A stretch of 64,000 bases of DNA, taken from CAZSLC01 sp964607675. GTDB taxonomy: Bacteria > Bacteroidota > Bacteroidia > Bacteroidales > UBA932. The notes beneath the pieces are model-generated. The model had not been told where the DNA came from. It saw only the letters and a list, made by a program, of their open reading frames with translations, and ran no database searches. The stretch covers positions 11,076 to 75,075 of the forward strand of contig CAZSLC010000007.1 in assembly GCA_964607675.1 (NCBI GenBank). The letters run 5' to 3'. The position numbers were made by a program, and so were the translations under genes. Shown piece by piece: positions 27,776 to 36,947 of the stretch (positions within the stretch are counted from its first letter, which is position 1; every line of letters begins with the position of its first letter).

Positions 27776-28513
27776 TTACTTTTTAAGTGATTCTGCTGGT
27801 TGTTCAGGAGCAGGACCCTTATCAATTTTAATTAATTGAATAGTAAATACTAAAACAGAGTTACCTGGTATAGGACCAACAGGATTAGGACCGTATGCCA
27901 ATGAAGAAGGGATAGTCAATTCTATTTCTCCACCCTCTTTAGCAAATAAAAGACCCTCTTGCCATCCTTTTATCATCCGCATTAAAGGAACTTTTATACC
28001 ATCTTTTTGGTCTAAATTTGATTCAAATACTTTCCCATCTGTAAAAGCTCCAGAATATTTGACAGTGATAGTATCTTGTGGTTGAGGTGCAATACCCTCT
28101 CCCTCTTTAACAATCTTATATTGAAGTCCTGATGGTGTTTCAACAACACCCTCTTTAGTTTTATTTGAAGCTAAGTAGTTCTTTCCCTCTTCAAGTTTCT
28201 TCTCACTTACAAATACCTGTCTCTCCATTAAATAGTTTTGAATATAAGTCATTACTTCTTGCTCTTTGAACATAGTTTTTTCTCCAGTTAGTACATCTGA
28301 AATACCTTTTTGAATGTTAGCAAAGTTAATTTCACCAACATTAGATGATTTTAAAGAATTTCCCAGATACATACCAAACGCATAACTAATTGAATCAACT
28401 TTTGCATTAGTCTCATTAGCAAGACGGTCTCCAGCATTGTATGTATATTTGCATGAAGATAACATTAGGGCTGCAACAACAGCCAATGATAAAAATAATT
28501 TAATTTGTTTCAT
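27776..28513 (-). CDS. FKBP-type peptidyl-prolyl isomerase, lipoprotein
   Basis: Envelope folding catalyst. 245 residues: signal with lipobox MLSSC (Cys about 21), an N-terminal helical dimerisation domain (about 30-110) as in Mip/FkpA, then an FKBP domain with SGLQYKIVKEGEG, DTITVKYSGAF, GKVFESN, and SSLAYGPNPVGPIPGNSVLVF. All core FKBP blocks are present. Gap of 16 bases from nhaA; a hairpin terminator follows. Confidence 0.93.
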   Translation of the reverse strand: MKQIKLFLSLAVVAALMLSSCKYTYNAGDRLANETNAKVDSISYAFGMYLGNSLKSSNVGEINFANIQKGISDVLTGEKTMFKEQEVMTYIQNYLMERQVFVSEKKLEEGKNYLASNKTKEGVVETPSGLQYKIVKEGEGIAPQPQDTITVKYSGAFTDGKVFESNLDQKDGIKVPLMRMIKGWQEGLLFAKEGGEIELTIPSSLAYGPNPVGPIPGNSVLVFTIQLIKIDKGPAPEQPAESLKK

Positions 28514-28529
28514 TATAAATAAGTATAAA

Positions 28530-29891
28530 TTAATATTGTTTCCTTTGCCTTTCGCTCTTAACAGCAGTAGTAGTAAATAGCAATGCCAACGTCCCCACCA
28601 AAGCTGCTGTAAAAGAAGTCACTAAAATAGCTGCTTTTCCGATATTTACCAACTCTATATTATTAAAAGCTAAATTATCTATAAAAATAGACATAGTAAA
28701 GCCAATCCCAGCCACTATCCCAAGGGCAAATACCTGTTTCCACTTCGTCCCCTTCGGCAATACCGCAATTTTCAGCTTTACAGAAATCCAACTGAAAATA
28801 AATATCCCAATAGGTTTTCCCAGCAAAAGGCCAAAGAAAATACCAAGAGCCACTGGTGGGACGGCACCATCAACTAAGTCACCTCCTCCAAATGCTACCC
28901 CTGCATTGACAAGTGCAAATATAGGCATGATTAAAAAGGTAGATAGAGGATGTAAAGCCTCTTCAAATTTATGCATTAATGGAGTCATCCCATTGACCTC
29001 TGTATCAAGCTTATGCAACAAATCGAGTTGGTGTGGACTCGCCAATACTTCAACCTGATTTTTCCCTGCTTTTTTAAATTCATCTATTATATATTGAGCT
29101 CTCACAGTAAATCTGAGTTCGTTGATAGAATTTTTGTAAGGAATAGTAATGGCAAGAAGTACACCAGCTATCGTGGCATGAATACCTGACATATAAACAA
29201 AATACCAAAGGAAAACACCAGGTATCAAGTAAAATGCCATATGAGTGATTTTTGCTCTGTTGAAAAAGAGCAGCAAAATAAAAATCCCAAAGGCAATTGC
29301 AAGATAGACAAAATTAAGTTCGTGGCTCGGATAAAAAACTGCCAATACGATAATGGCCCCTAAATCATCCACAATAGCCAATGCAGTAAGAAAAACCTTT
29401 AGACCAATTGGACATCTCTTTCCCAAAAGTGAAATGACTCCAATTGCAAAAGCAATATCAGTAGCCATCGGAATCCCCCATCCATGAGCAGATTCGGTTC
29501 CATAATTAAAAACAGAAAAAATAAGGGCAGGGACAACCATCCCACCTACCGCCGCAAAAATTGGCAGAGTAGCCTGCCTTATAGAAGACAACTCCCCGAC
29601 CAACATCTCCCTCTTTATCTCCAACCCCACCACCAAAAAGAAAATAGCCATCAACCCATCATTCACCCAATGCACCAAAGGCATTTTTAGTTCAAATTTA
29701 CCAATAGAGAACCCTGCCTCTGCATCCCAAATACTTTGCAAGTGGGATAAAGAAGGTGTATTGGCTATTACTAATGCAACAAAGGCACAAACAAGAAGAA
29801 TGAAACCGCCAATTGACTGGCTCTTTAAAAATGCACTAAAAAAAGATCTTAAACCCAATGTGCTTTTACTAATACTAACTCGTTTACTCAT
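28530..29891 (-). CDS. nhaA: Na+/H+ antiporter NhaA
   Basis: Sodium-proton antiporter of the inner membrane for pH and salt homeostasis. I start at ATG 29891; a TTG one codon upstream is also possible. About 453 residues with about 12 hydrophobic helices. The paired transport aspartates are in ALAIVDDLGAI, and GWGIPMATDIAFAIG and GFTMSIFIDNLAF are family blocks. A cluster of TTGA repeats lies directly before the start codon and a TATCTTTG box 39 bases upstream. Confidence 0.95.
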   Translation of the reverse strand: MSKRVSISKSTLGLRSFFSAFLKSQSIGGFILLVCAFVALVIANTPSLSHLQSIWDAEAGFSIGKFELKMPLVHWVNDGLMAIFFLVVGLEIKREMLVGELSSIRQATLPIFAAVGGMVVPALIFSVFNYGTESAHGWGIPMATDIAFAIGVISLLGKRCPIGLKVFLTALAIVDDLGAIIVLAVFYPSHELNFVYLAIAFGIFILLLFFNRAKITHMAFYLIPGVFLWYFVYMSGIHATIAGVLLAITIPYKNSINELRFTVRAQYIIDEFKKAGKNQVEVLASPHQLDLLHKLDTEVNGMTPLMHKFEEALHPLSTFLIMPIFALVNAGVAFGGGDLVDGAVPPVALGIFFGLLLGKPIGIFIFSWISVKLKIAVLPKGTKWKQVFALGIVAGIGFTMSIFIDNLAFNNIELVNIGKAAILVTSFTAALVGTLALLFTTTAVKSERQRKQY

Positions 29892-29929
29892 CAATCAATC
29901 AATCATTCAATATTCACATTAAAAACGCA

Positions 29930-29937
29930 CAAAGATA
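29930..29937 (-). promoter_or_regulatory. Putative -7 promoter element for nhaA
   Basis: Minus strand reads TATCTTTG, a perfect TAnnTTTG match in the 52-base gap between the agmatinase-family gene and nhaA. No good -33 box. Suggests nhaA has its own promoter. Confidence 0.42.
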
Positions 29938-29943
29938 GTAATT

Positions 29944-30966
29944 TTAACGATTATTTAAATGAGAATAAAGGGATAACTTATACAAAATACGTGCACCCAC
30001 ATTGGCATCCCACTCATCGTCCCCTGAAGGTGCCACCTCACACAAGTCGAAACCAATTATTTTTTTATTAGAGACAGCAATGCGATGAAGTAGGTAGTCC
30101 ACTTGAGAGAAATCAATCCCCCCAGGAACTGGTGTCCCAGTAGAAGGGCAAAACTCCCTGTTTAAGCCATCAATATCAAGCGATATATAAATATTGTTAG
30201 GGAGAGCATCAATAATCCTATCGCATATGCTACTCCACGTCAACCCTTCGAAAATGCTTTTTTTAATATCATTATCAAAAAAAGCCTCCACTCTTCTCTC
30301 CCTTTGAATAAGCCTATATTCGTTATCACAAAAGTCTCTCACCGCCACCTGCACAATCTTGGTAATATTTGGGATCTCCTTAAGAGCATTGTACATAATG
30401 GAGGCATGCGAATAGGTAAAACCCTCATATGCCTCTCTTAGGTCACAGTGGGCATCTATATGCAATACCCCAAAATTATCATATTTTTCTCCAACAGCCT
30501 TCATTGCTCCAAGTGGCACACTGTGCTCACCACCTACAATTCCCACCAATTTTCCCTTTTGAATCCACTCCTTGCACTGTTCATAGACAATCTCATTCAA
30601 TGAAGCAGAAGCGAGATTCACTTTTGCAGCACTTTCAGCCACCCTCTCCCCAGACTCACCATTTTCAAGAGAAGAAATCACCAATTCAGCACTCTCCCTT
30701 GCAGAAGTATTCAACTCTTCAATGGTTGGATCCACTTGCAGAGTCCCTATTTTCACCTCCCAGGCATTTGGTACATTTATATCGAAGAGATCTATCTGTG
30801 TAGAGGCTTCAATCATCGCTTCTGGACCTTTAGCAGTACCAGCCATATATGATACGGTAGCATCCCAAGGGACACTTATCAACACTATTTCAGCATCTTC
30901 TATCTCTACTGGAAGGGCAAAATAATTGCCATTTGCCACCCCTATATCATTTGGATCAAAACTCAT
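29944..30966 (-). CDS. speB: Agmatinase / ureohydrolase family enzyme
   Basis: Binuclear manganese hydrolase; in Bacteroidota this type is usually annotated agmatinase (agmatine to putrescine plus urea). 340 residues. Metal ligands: GGEHS (about 143-147), DAHCDLR (about 168-174) and SLDIDGLN (about 260). There is an extra N-terminal segment of about 60 residues compared with classical agmatinases. Formimidoylglutamase is an alternative that only substrate-loop comparison could exclude. 8 bases after the isomerase stop, so probably co-transcribed. Confidence 0.82.
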   Translation of the reverse strand: MSFDPNDIGVANGNYFALPVEIEDAEIVLISVPWDATVSYMAGTAKGPEAMIEASTQIDLFDINVPNAWEVKIGTLQVDPTIEELNTSARESAELVISSLENGESGERVAESAAKVNLASASLNEIVYEQCKEWIQKGKLVGIVGGEHSVPLGAMKAVGEKYDNFGVLHIDAHCDLREAYEGFTYSHASIMYNALKEIPNITKIVQVAVRDFCDNEYRLIQRERRVEAFFDNDIKKSIFEGLTWSSICDRIIDALPNNIYISLDIDGLNREFCPSTGTPVPGGIDFSQVDYLLHRIAVSNKKIIGFDLCEVAPSGDDEWDANVGARILYKLSLYSHLNNR

Positions 30967-30974
30967 AATTGTAT

Positions 30975-31580
30975 TTATTTTTTAGATAGCCTCTCCCCAA
31001 TGGTGCCACCAGGGTGCAAGTTAAGGAAATCATCCCCAGTAAAATCCTTCATTTTGCACAGAGTCATCGCAATTGCATCACCAACTGCCATTTGAAGAGT
31101 GGTGCTTGTCGTCGGAGCCAAATCATAGGGCCCTGCTTCCCTCTCCACTGGCAGAAATATGAATAGATCTGAATTTATAGCTAAGTAGGAATCTAAATTG
31201 GAAACCATAGCTATCAGTTTATTCCCTTTATTTTTTATAAATGGAATAATCCTTTTCAACTCCTGAGTATCTCCACTTTTAGAAATCATTAGAACCACAT
31301 CATCTCGTAGAATCATTCCCAAATCCCCATGTGCCGCGTCAGAGGCACTCATAAACAACGATGGAGTGCCAGAAGAATTAAAAGTAGCCACAAGCTTTCT
31401 CCCAACAATACCACTTTTCCCAACCCCACAAACAATCACTCTCCCCTTACACCCATATAAATAGCTAATAATATTTTCAAAAGAAGAGTCTATATGTTCA
31501 GACATACTTATTAGAGCTTGCGCCTCATTTTTCAAAACATTTTGTACGCTTTCAATCAAATTTATTTCAATTTTTTTCAT
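30975..31580 (-). CDS. Arabinose-5-phosphate isomerase-like SIS-domain protein (KdsD/KpsF type, no CBS)
   Basis: Sugar-phosphate isomerase fold; KdsD makes arabinose-5-P for Kdo of LPS. ATG 31580 (MKKIEINLIESV) gives 201 residues; a GTG at 31622 would run through the promoter. Seen: CGVGKSGIVGRKLVATF and SASDAAHGDLGMI, the KdsD/GutQ SIS signatures, and LHPGGTIGERL at the end. The usual C-terminal CBS pair (~120 residues) is absent: the frame stops right after the SIS domain. Divergent from recQ. Confidence 0.88.
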   Translation of the reverse strand: MKKIEINLIESVQNVLKNEAQALISMSEHIDSSFENIISYLYGCKGRVIVCGVGKSGIVGRKLVATFNSSGTPSLFMSASDAAHGDLGMILRDDVVLMISKSGDTQELKRIIPFIKNKGNKLIAMVSNLDSYLAINSDLFIFLPVEREAGPYDLAPTTSTTLQMAVGDAIAMTLCKMKDFTGDDFLNLHPGGTIGERLSKK

Positions 31581-31585
31581 AAAAT

Positions 31586-31616
31586 TTTGTTGGATGTAAA
31601 CTATTAGGTAACTTAG
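31586..31616 (+). promoter_or_regulatory. Putative promoter for recQ
   Basis: TTTG (31586-31589), 19-base spacer, TAACTTAG (31609-31616): the Bacteroidota -33/-7 layout with one -7 mismatch, 20 bases before the recQ ATG. It overlaps the 5' leader of the divergent isomerase gene. Confidence 0.5.
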
Positions 31617-31621
31617 AGCCA

Positions 31622-31629
31622 CAAAGGTA
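31622..31629 (-). promoter_or_regulatory. Putative -7 promoter element for the SIS isomerase/agmatinase pair
   Basis: Minus strand reads TACCTTTG, a perfect TAnnTTTG match 41 bases before the isomerase ATG. Its -33 region would lie inside the first codons of recQ. Confidence 0.45.
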
Positions 31630-31636
31630 ATAAAAT

Positions 31637-33838
31637 ATGGAAATTTCTTCAGAGGAATTGCATAATAAGTTAAAAGAGTACTTCGGATTTAGCTTTTTTA
31701 AAGGGGAACAAGAAGAGGTTATTAAGAACCTCATCTCAGGGAAAGACTCATTTGTCCTAATGCCCACTGGTGGTGGCAAATCTCTTTGCTACCAGCTTCC
31801 TGCATTGGTTATGGAGGGGACTGCAATCGTTGTCTCCCCTTTGATTGCATTGATGAAAAATCAAGTCGATGCCATAAGGGGCTTCATTGCCAACCAAGAT
31901 GGAATTGCCCATTTTTTAAATTCTTCACTAAATAAGACGCAGCTTGCCGAGGTCAAAGAGAATCTTTTAAGTGGGACGACAAAACTACTTTATGTTGCCC
32001 CCGAATCGCTTACTAAAGAGGAAAACATCGCACTATTCAAACAGATCAAGATATCTTTTTATGCAATAGATGAGGCACACTGCATCTCAGAGTGGGGTCA
32101 CGATTTTCGTCCAGAGTATCGCCGTATCCACCAACTCACTCAAGAGATAGGGAAAGCCCCTATCATCGCCCTCACCGCTACTGCCACCCCAAAAGTACAG
32201 TCTGATATCCAAAAGAATCTATCTATGAATGATGCCAGGGTATTTAAAGCATCTTTCAATAGAGAAAATCTCTATTATGAGGTAAGGGATAAGTCCAATA
32301 TCAAAAAAGAAATTATCAAATTTATTAGAGATAACGCTGGCAAATCTGGGATTATATATTGCTTAAGTCGCAAAAAAGTTGAAGAGATAGCAGAATTTCT
32401 CAATGTCAATGGCATTAAGGCCCTCCCATATCACGCAGGAATGGATGCTGCTGTAAGATCTAAGAACCAGGATATGTTTTTGATGGAAGAAGTTGATGTC
32501 ATAGTGGCCACTATTGCATTTGGCATGGGGATAGACAAACCAGATATCAGATTTGTAATACACTATGACATTCCAAAGAGCCTTGAAGGTTACTACCAAG
32601 AGACAGGTCGTGCAGGAAGAGATGGCAAGGAGGGGCAATGCATAGCATTTTATAGTTATAAGGACATTCAGAAACTTGAGAAATTTATGCAAGGGAAGCC
32701 AATTGCCGAACAAGAGATTGGCAAACAACTGCTCCTTGAAACCTCAACATATGCAGAGTCCAATCGTTGCAGGAGAAAAATTCTTTTAAACTATTTTGGG
32801 GAAGATTATGACAACGAAAATTGTGGCAACTGCGACAACTGCCTCCACCCTAAGAAACAATTTGATGGGCAACAAGAGATGTCACTCGTCATTGAGCTCA
32901 TCAAATCTATGAAAGAAGAATTTAAGTCAGAGCACCTCGCAAACATTCTGGCTGGCACTACCAACGCCATTATCAGATCCTACAACCATACCGACCTTGA
33001 GTTGTTTGGAGCAGGCAAAGACAAAGGTGAAAAGTTCTGGCTTGCTGTTGTTAGACAAGGGCTCATACTACATCTATTAGATAAAAACATAGAGTCATAT
33101 GGTCTAATCAGTGTCACACAAAAAGGGGAAGAGTTTTATGCAAATCCCTATCCAATAATGCTCACGGAGGATAGAGAATTTGAGGATGTTGAAGATGATG
33201 ACAAAACATCATCTGTAGGTATCAAGAATCAAGAAGGAGGGGCAGGCGATCCAACTCTATTTGCAATGCTCAAAGATTTGCGCCACTCTGCCTCAAAGAG
33301 ACTCAATCTCCCCCCATTTGTCCTCTTCACAGATCCTTCACTTGAAGATATGTCGATACAATACCCTATAACCCTTGATGAGCTCAAAAATTGTCAAGGT
33401 GTTGGGGAAGGAAAAGCTCAAAAATATGGGGCTGAATTTATTAAACTCATCGCCAAATATGTGGAGGAGAATGAAATAGACAGGCCCATAGACATAGTTG
33501 TCAAATCTGTAGGGAGCAAATCTTCCATAAAGGTCTATATCATCCACTGCATAGATCGCAAAATACCTTTAGAGGATATTGCAGAAACAAAGAATCTGGA
33601 GATTCCACAGATAATTGACGAAATGGAAACTATAGTAGGTTCAGGGACAAAACTCAACATTGATTACTATATAAGACAAGCAATAGATGATGATAAAGTG
33701 GATGACATTTACGACTATTTCAGACACGAAGCCACATCAGAATCTCTTAATGAGGCTATGAAAGAATTAGGTCCAGACTTCACAGAAGACGAGGTACGAC
33801 TTGTTAGGATCAAATTTATGTCAGAACTTGCTAACTAA
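31637..33838 (+). CDS. recQ: ATP-dependent DNA helicase RecQ
   Basis: 3'-5' DNA helicase in recombination and fork repair. 733 residues, longer than E. coli RecQ (~610) by a C-terminal extension. Walker A MPTGGGKSLCYQLPALV (about 41-57), DEAH box IDEAHCISEWGHDFR (about 143), helicase motif VI GRAGRDGKEG, RQC zinc cysteines in CRRK and CGNCDNC, winged helix, HRDC domain (about 540-610, SVGIKNQEG then DPTLFAMLKDLR), and a final helix-turn-helix-like tail (about 630-733). This long form is common in Bacteroidota. Confidence 0.96.
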   Translation: MEISSEELHNKLKEYFGFSFFKGEQEEVIKNLISGKDSFVLMPTGGGKSLCYQLPALVMEGTAIVVSPLIALMKNQVDAIRGFIANQDGIAHFLNSSLNKTQLAEVKENLLSGTTKLLYVAPESLTKEENIALFKQIKISFYAIDEAHCISEWGHDFRPEYRRIHQLTQEIGKAPIIALTATATPKVQSDIQKNLSMNDARVFKASFNRENLYYEVRDKSNIKKEIIKFIRDNAGKSGIIYCLSRKKVEEIAEFLNVNGIKALPYHAGMDAAVRSKNQDMFLMEEVDVIVATIAFGMGIDKPDIRFVIHYDIPKSLEGYYQETGRAGRDGKEGQCIAFYSYKDIQKLEKFMQGKPIAEQEIGKQLLLETSTYAESNRCRRKILLNYFGEDYDNENCGNCDNCLHPKKQFDGQQEMSLVIELIKSMKEEFKSEHLANILAGTTNAIIRSYNHTDLELFGAGKDKGEKFWLAVVRQGLILHLLDKNIESYGLISVTQKGEEFYANPYPIMLTEDREFEDVEDDDKTSSVGIKNQEGGAGDPTLFAMLKDLRHSASKRLNLPPFVLFTDPSLEDMSIQYPITLDELKNCQGVGEGKAQKYGAEFIKLIAKYVEENEIDRPIDIVVKSVGSKSSIKVYIIHCIDRKIPLEDIAETKNLEIPQIIDEMETIVGSGTKLNIDYYIRQAIDDDKVDDIYDYFRHEATSESLNEAMKELGPDFTEDEVRLVRIKFMSELAN

Positions 33839-33845
33839 TGATTCT

Positions 33846-34436
33846 CTATCCCCTGACAATTTTAAATAGAGTGAGAAATATTATCTTAAAATAATTCCCA
33901 ATGGTGTAATCATTAATATATTTGAGATTGAGTTCAATCTTATCTCCCATTATTTCTTCTATATAGGTACGCTCTGGATCAGTAGCACTCTCTAAAATTG
34001 TATTCTCATCAATATATTCAATAGAGGCATAATCGGTAATTCCTGGTCGTACAGATAAAACTTTCATCTGTTCCAAACTATACATATCAACATATTTACG
34101 CACCTCTGGTCTTGGTCCCACAATGCTCATATCCCCAACAAAGACATTAATGAGCTGTGGTAACTCATCAATTTTATATTTACGAATGTAATATCCAGCC
34201 CTTGTAACTCTCGGATCCCTCCCTCCAACTGTAATCAAACCTCCTTTATCTGCCCCCACTCGCATTGACCTGAATTTAAAGAGGTTGAAATCCTTACTAT
34301 CCTTGCCTACCCTTGTCTGTTTATAAAAAACATCCCCTTCTGAATCAAAAATAATCCATAATGCCACAACTAAAAAAATTGGGCTGAGGACTATCAATCC
34401 CAACCCACTAAAAAGAATATCACAGATACGTTTCAA
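33846..34436 (-). CDS. Initiating sugar-phosphate transferase (polyprenyl-phosphate, WcaJ/PglC family)
   Basis: Moves a sugar-1-phosphate from a nucleotide sugar to undecaprenyl phosphate, the first committed step of repeat-unit assembly. 196 residues, the small PglC-like form without the N-terminal helices of WcaJ. One hydrophobic segment (about 8-30), then FYKQTRVGKDSKDFNLFKFRSM, and the DELPQLINVFVGDMSIVGPRPE block that identifies the family. Last gene of the locus and convergent with recQ, 7 bases apart. Pairs with the DegT gene upstream, which may make its 4-amino sugar substrate. Confidence 0.92.
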   Translation of the reverse strand: MKRICDILFSGLGLIVLSPIFLVVALWIIFDSEGDVFYKQTRVGKDSKDFNLFKFRSMRVGADKGGLITVGGRDPRVTRAGYYIRKYKIDELPQLINVFVGDMSIVGPRPEVRKYVDMYSLEQMKVLSVRPGITDYASIEYIDENTILESATDPERTYIEEIMGDKIELNLKYINDYTIGNYFKIIFLTLFKIVRG

Positions 34437-34445
34437 AACTACAAC

Positions 34446-35645
34446 TTAGTCAATAGAAATAATCTCAATAAAATTGGACAAAATATACTCTATCTCTTCA
34501 TCTTTCAGACAAGTATGAAGTGGAAGGGTAATTTCATTTATAAAACAATTATAAGCATTGGGGTAATCAACAATATCAAATCCCAATCTCTTATAAGCAC
34601 TCATCATCGGGAGCGGTTTGTAATGAACATTTGTAGCTATTCCTCTACGAGCCATCTCTTTAATGACATTATTTCTAAATTGTCCATCTTTCCCATTGAG
34701 TCTAACCATGTATAAATGGCCACTTGAAGAGTGATTTTCAGAAAAATGCTCCATCAGTGTTACGTTGCACTTTTTTAATGCTTCGTTATACCTCTCAACA
34801 ATCTCTCTCCGACGAACTAACAATTTAGGATACCTTTTGAACTGCACAAGACCAATAGCCGCTGTAATATCTGTCATATTACACTTGTAATTTGGTGCCA
34901 CTATATCGTATTCCCACCCTCCAAGTTGAGTCTTGGCAAAGGCATCCTTACTCTGTCCATGAAGAGAGAGGAGTTGAAATTGATGATAGATTGATTCATT
35001 ATTTACACCATCAATAGGCCTCCATACAAGTGCCCCACCCTCAGCAGTGGTCAGATTCTTCACTGCATGGAAAGAAAATGAGGTAAAATCTGCTATCTCC
35101 CCAGCCATTTTGCCATCGCGGGATGCACCGAATGCATGGGCAGCATCAGCTAAAACCACCACCCTCCCTATTTTTCTCTGCAAATCATTGTCCCCATGGA
35201 AAATAGCTCTCTTGGCCTCAACTGCTGCAAAAATTTTATCATAATCACAAATGATACCACCCAAATCGACTGGAATTATCACTTTTGTCTTTTCATTGAT
35301 TGCCCCTTCCAAAAGAGAATAATCCATTTCAAATGAGTCAGTGGCACAATCTACCATTACCACTTTTGCCCCGACATGACACACTACACTTGCGGTAGCA
35401 GTATAGGTATATGCTGGCACTATTACCTCATCTCCAGGCCCCACTCCAAGTAAATGGAGAATACACTCCATACAAGCAGTGGCAGAATTGAGGCAGACTG
35501 CTCTTTCTGAGTGGCAATAACTGGCTATTATATTCTCAAACTGTTTAGTACGTGGTCCCGTGGTAATCCATCCAGATAAGAGGGCATCTCTAACTTCATT
35601 AATCTCTTCTGTAGTTATATCGGGGGGGGAAAAAAGAATATTCAT
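34446..35645 (-). CDS. DegT/DnrJ/EryC1 aminotransferase (nucleotide 4-amino-sugar type, PglE-like)
   Basis: PLP enzyme that puts an amino group at C4 (or C3) of a keto nucleotide sugar. 399 residues. Seen: GWITTGPRTKQFE near the start, PAYTYTATASVV, ADAAHAFGA (PLP-contacting Asp), and the Schiff-base Lys in SFHAVKNLTTAEGGAL (about residue 194). Next to a PglC-like transferase, so a UDP-linked 4-amino-4,6-dideoxy sugar as in bacillosamine routes is the likely product; this is inference from context. Own -7 box upstream. Confidence 0.9.
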   Translation of the reverse strand: MNILFSPPDITTEEINEVRDALLSGWITTGPRTKQFENIIASYCHSERAVCLNSATACMECILHLLGVGPGDEVIVPAYTYTATASVVCHVGAKVVMVDCATDSFEMDYSLLEGAINEKTKVIIPVDLGGIICDYDKIFAAVEAKRAIFHGDNDLQRKIGRVVVLADAAHAFGASRDGKMAGEIADFTSFSFHAVKNLTTAEGGALVWRPIDGVNNESIYHQFQLLSLHGQSKDAFAKTQLGGWEYDIVAPNYKCNMTDITAAIGLVQFKRYPKLLVRRREIVERYNEALKKCNVTLMEHFSENHSSSGHLYMVRLNGKDGQFRNNVIKEMARRGIATNVHYKPLPMMSAYKRLGFDIVDYPNAYNCFINEITLPLHTCLKDEEIEYILSNFIEIISID

Positions 35646-35663
35646 TAAAACTTATTTTACAAA

Positions 35664-35671
35664 CAAAGATA
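35664..35671 (-). promoter_or_regulatory. Putative internal promoter -7 element before the DegT-sugar transferase pair
   Basis: Minus strand reads TATCTTTG, a perfect TAnnTTTG match 19 bases before the DegT ATG, in the only gap of more than 20 bases within the locus. The -33 region is not clear. Suggests the last two genes can be expressed without the variable part. Confidence 0.45.
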
Positions 35672-35717
35672 ACTATAATAATTAATCAACCATATTTTTC
35701 ATGTTGCTTAATGGAGT

Positions 35718-36947
35718 CTAAAGTATTTCATCAATAAAAACCTTAGCTAAAGTACTATAGCTGAGATTATTAATTGCATAATCACGCCCTTTAATACCCA
35801 TTTCTTCAAGTTCCTTTTTGGTCATGTTTGATAAATGCTCGATAGCATTTGAGGCGAGTTTGGGATTTTCTGCTTCTACACGTATACCACATCCTATTTT
35901 TTCAACCAAAGAATCTGGCTCATCCGCAGAAAAAACTATCGGCTTTGCAGAGAGCATATAATCCGTCATCTTATTAAATGATGTTCCATACTTATGCAAT
36001 ATCGAATGAATCCCCCCCATATAAGCTATATCAAAATTTGATATAAGTGTAGGTATTAGGCTCTTCTCAACAGAATTAAAAAAAAAGATATTGTTTAGTT
36101 TTATTTCTTTGGTCTTATTAACCAAGTGCTGTTTAGAGACCCCATCCCCCACTAAAACAAAAGATATTTTATTGTTCTTTTTTAATATTTCAGCAGCCTC
36201 TATCAATGTATCAAGGGCTGTCGATGGTGTATGACCTCCTGCATAACCAACAATTGTCTTACCCTCCCTCTTCAATTTTTCAAACAAATCAGAATGCTCT
36301 TTTGGCAGCACTCCCCCTCCAACACTATTCCACTCCTCCTCAACATATCCATTTGGAACACATGCAAATTGCACATTATCAAATCCTCTTTCAGCAATAT
36401 GCTCATCGGCATTCCAAAGAAGAGATATTACTTTATCTGAATATCTATAACAATCATCTTCAGCTTTTTGCATCACTTTGATAAATGGATGATTTTTTGA
36501 GTATCCCCCTATTTCCATAGGAGAAAGTGGCCAAAGGTCATGAATCTCATATACTAACTTTGCTTTTGCACATTTTGCTATTTTTTTTGCAGGATAAATA
36601 TCCAATGGATAAGTTGACGAATTGATGACAAGATCGGGACCCTTCTCTTTTGCTATCCTCTTTGCCCTAATTGACAATCTACATACAAACTGGAAAATAT
36701 TAAATATCCTCTTGAGCGTTGATTTATACTTAGATGTTTTGATCCACAAATATTCTATACCATCTATCTGCTGAACCTGGCACACCCTTTCTATTAGTGG
36801 TTGAACCTTTCTCAAATGAGAATATGAGGCTGCTACTATTGTAACCTTATGGCCGATTTTTACCCACTCTCTTGCCATATAATATGGTCTAAACTCCATC
36901 CCCATCTTATCAGAGCCAGCATAATGATTTATTAAAAGTATGTTCAT
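35718..36947 (-). CDS. Glycosyltransferase family 4 (WbuB-like)
   Basis: Retaining GT-B transferase acting on the lipid-linked repeat unit. 409 residues. N-terminal MNILLINHYAGSDKMG with REWVKIGHKVTIVAAS, then VYEIHDLWPLSP, the layout of WbuB-type transferases; C-terminal domain with VGYAGGHTPSTALDTLIEAAE and FVLVGDGVSK. The acceptor and sugar are unknown. Its start codon shares one base with the upstream transferase stop, so coupling is likely. Confidence 0.85.
   Translation of the reverse strand: MNILLINHYAGSDKMGMEFRPYYMAREWVKIGHKVTIVAASYSHLRKVQPLIERVCQVQQIDGIEYLWIKTSKYKSTLKRIFNIFQFVCRLSIRAKRIAKEKGPDLVINSSTYPLDIYPAKKIAKCAKAKLVYEIHDLWPLSPMEIGGYSKNHPFIKVMQKAEDDCYRYSDKVISLLWNADEHIAERGFDNVQFACVPNGYVEEEWNSVGGGVLPKEHSDLFEKLKREGKTIVGYAGGHTPSTALDTLIEAAEILKKNNKISFVLVGDGVSKQHLVNKTKEIKLNNIFFFNSVEKSLIPTLISNFDIAYMGGIHSILHKYGTSFNKMTDYMLSAKPIVFSADEPDSLVEKIGCGIRVEAENPKLASNAIEHLSNMTKKELEEMGIKGRDYAINNLSYSTLAKVFIDEIL

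Noticed and set aside
35646..35717. 72-base gap within the polysaccharide locus as an invertible promoter
   Set aside because: A promoter-like -7 box is present, but I see no flanking inverted repeats, so no sign of inversion.
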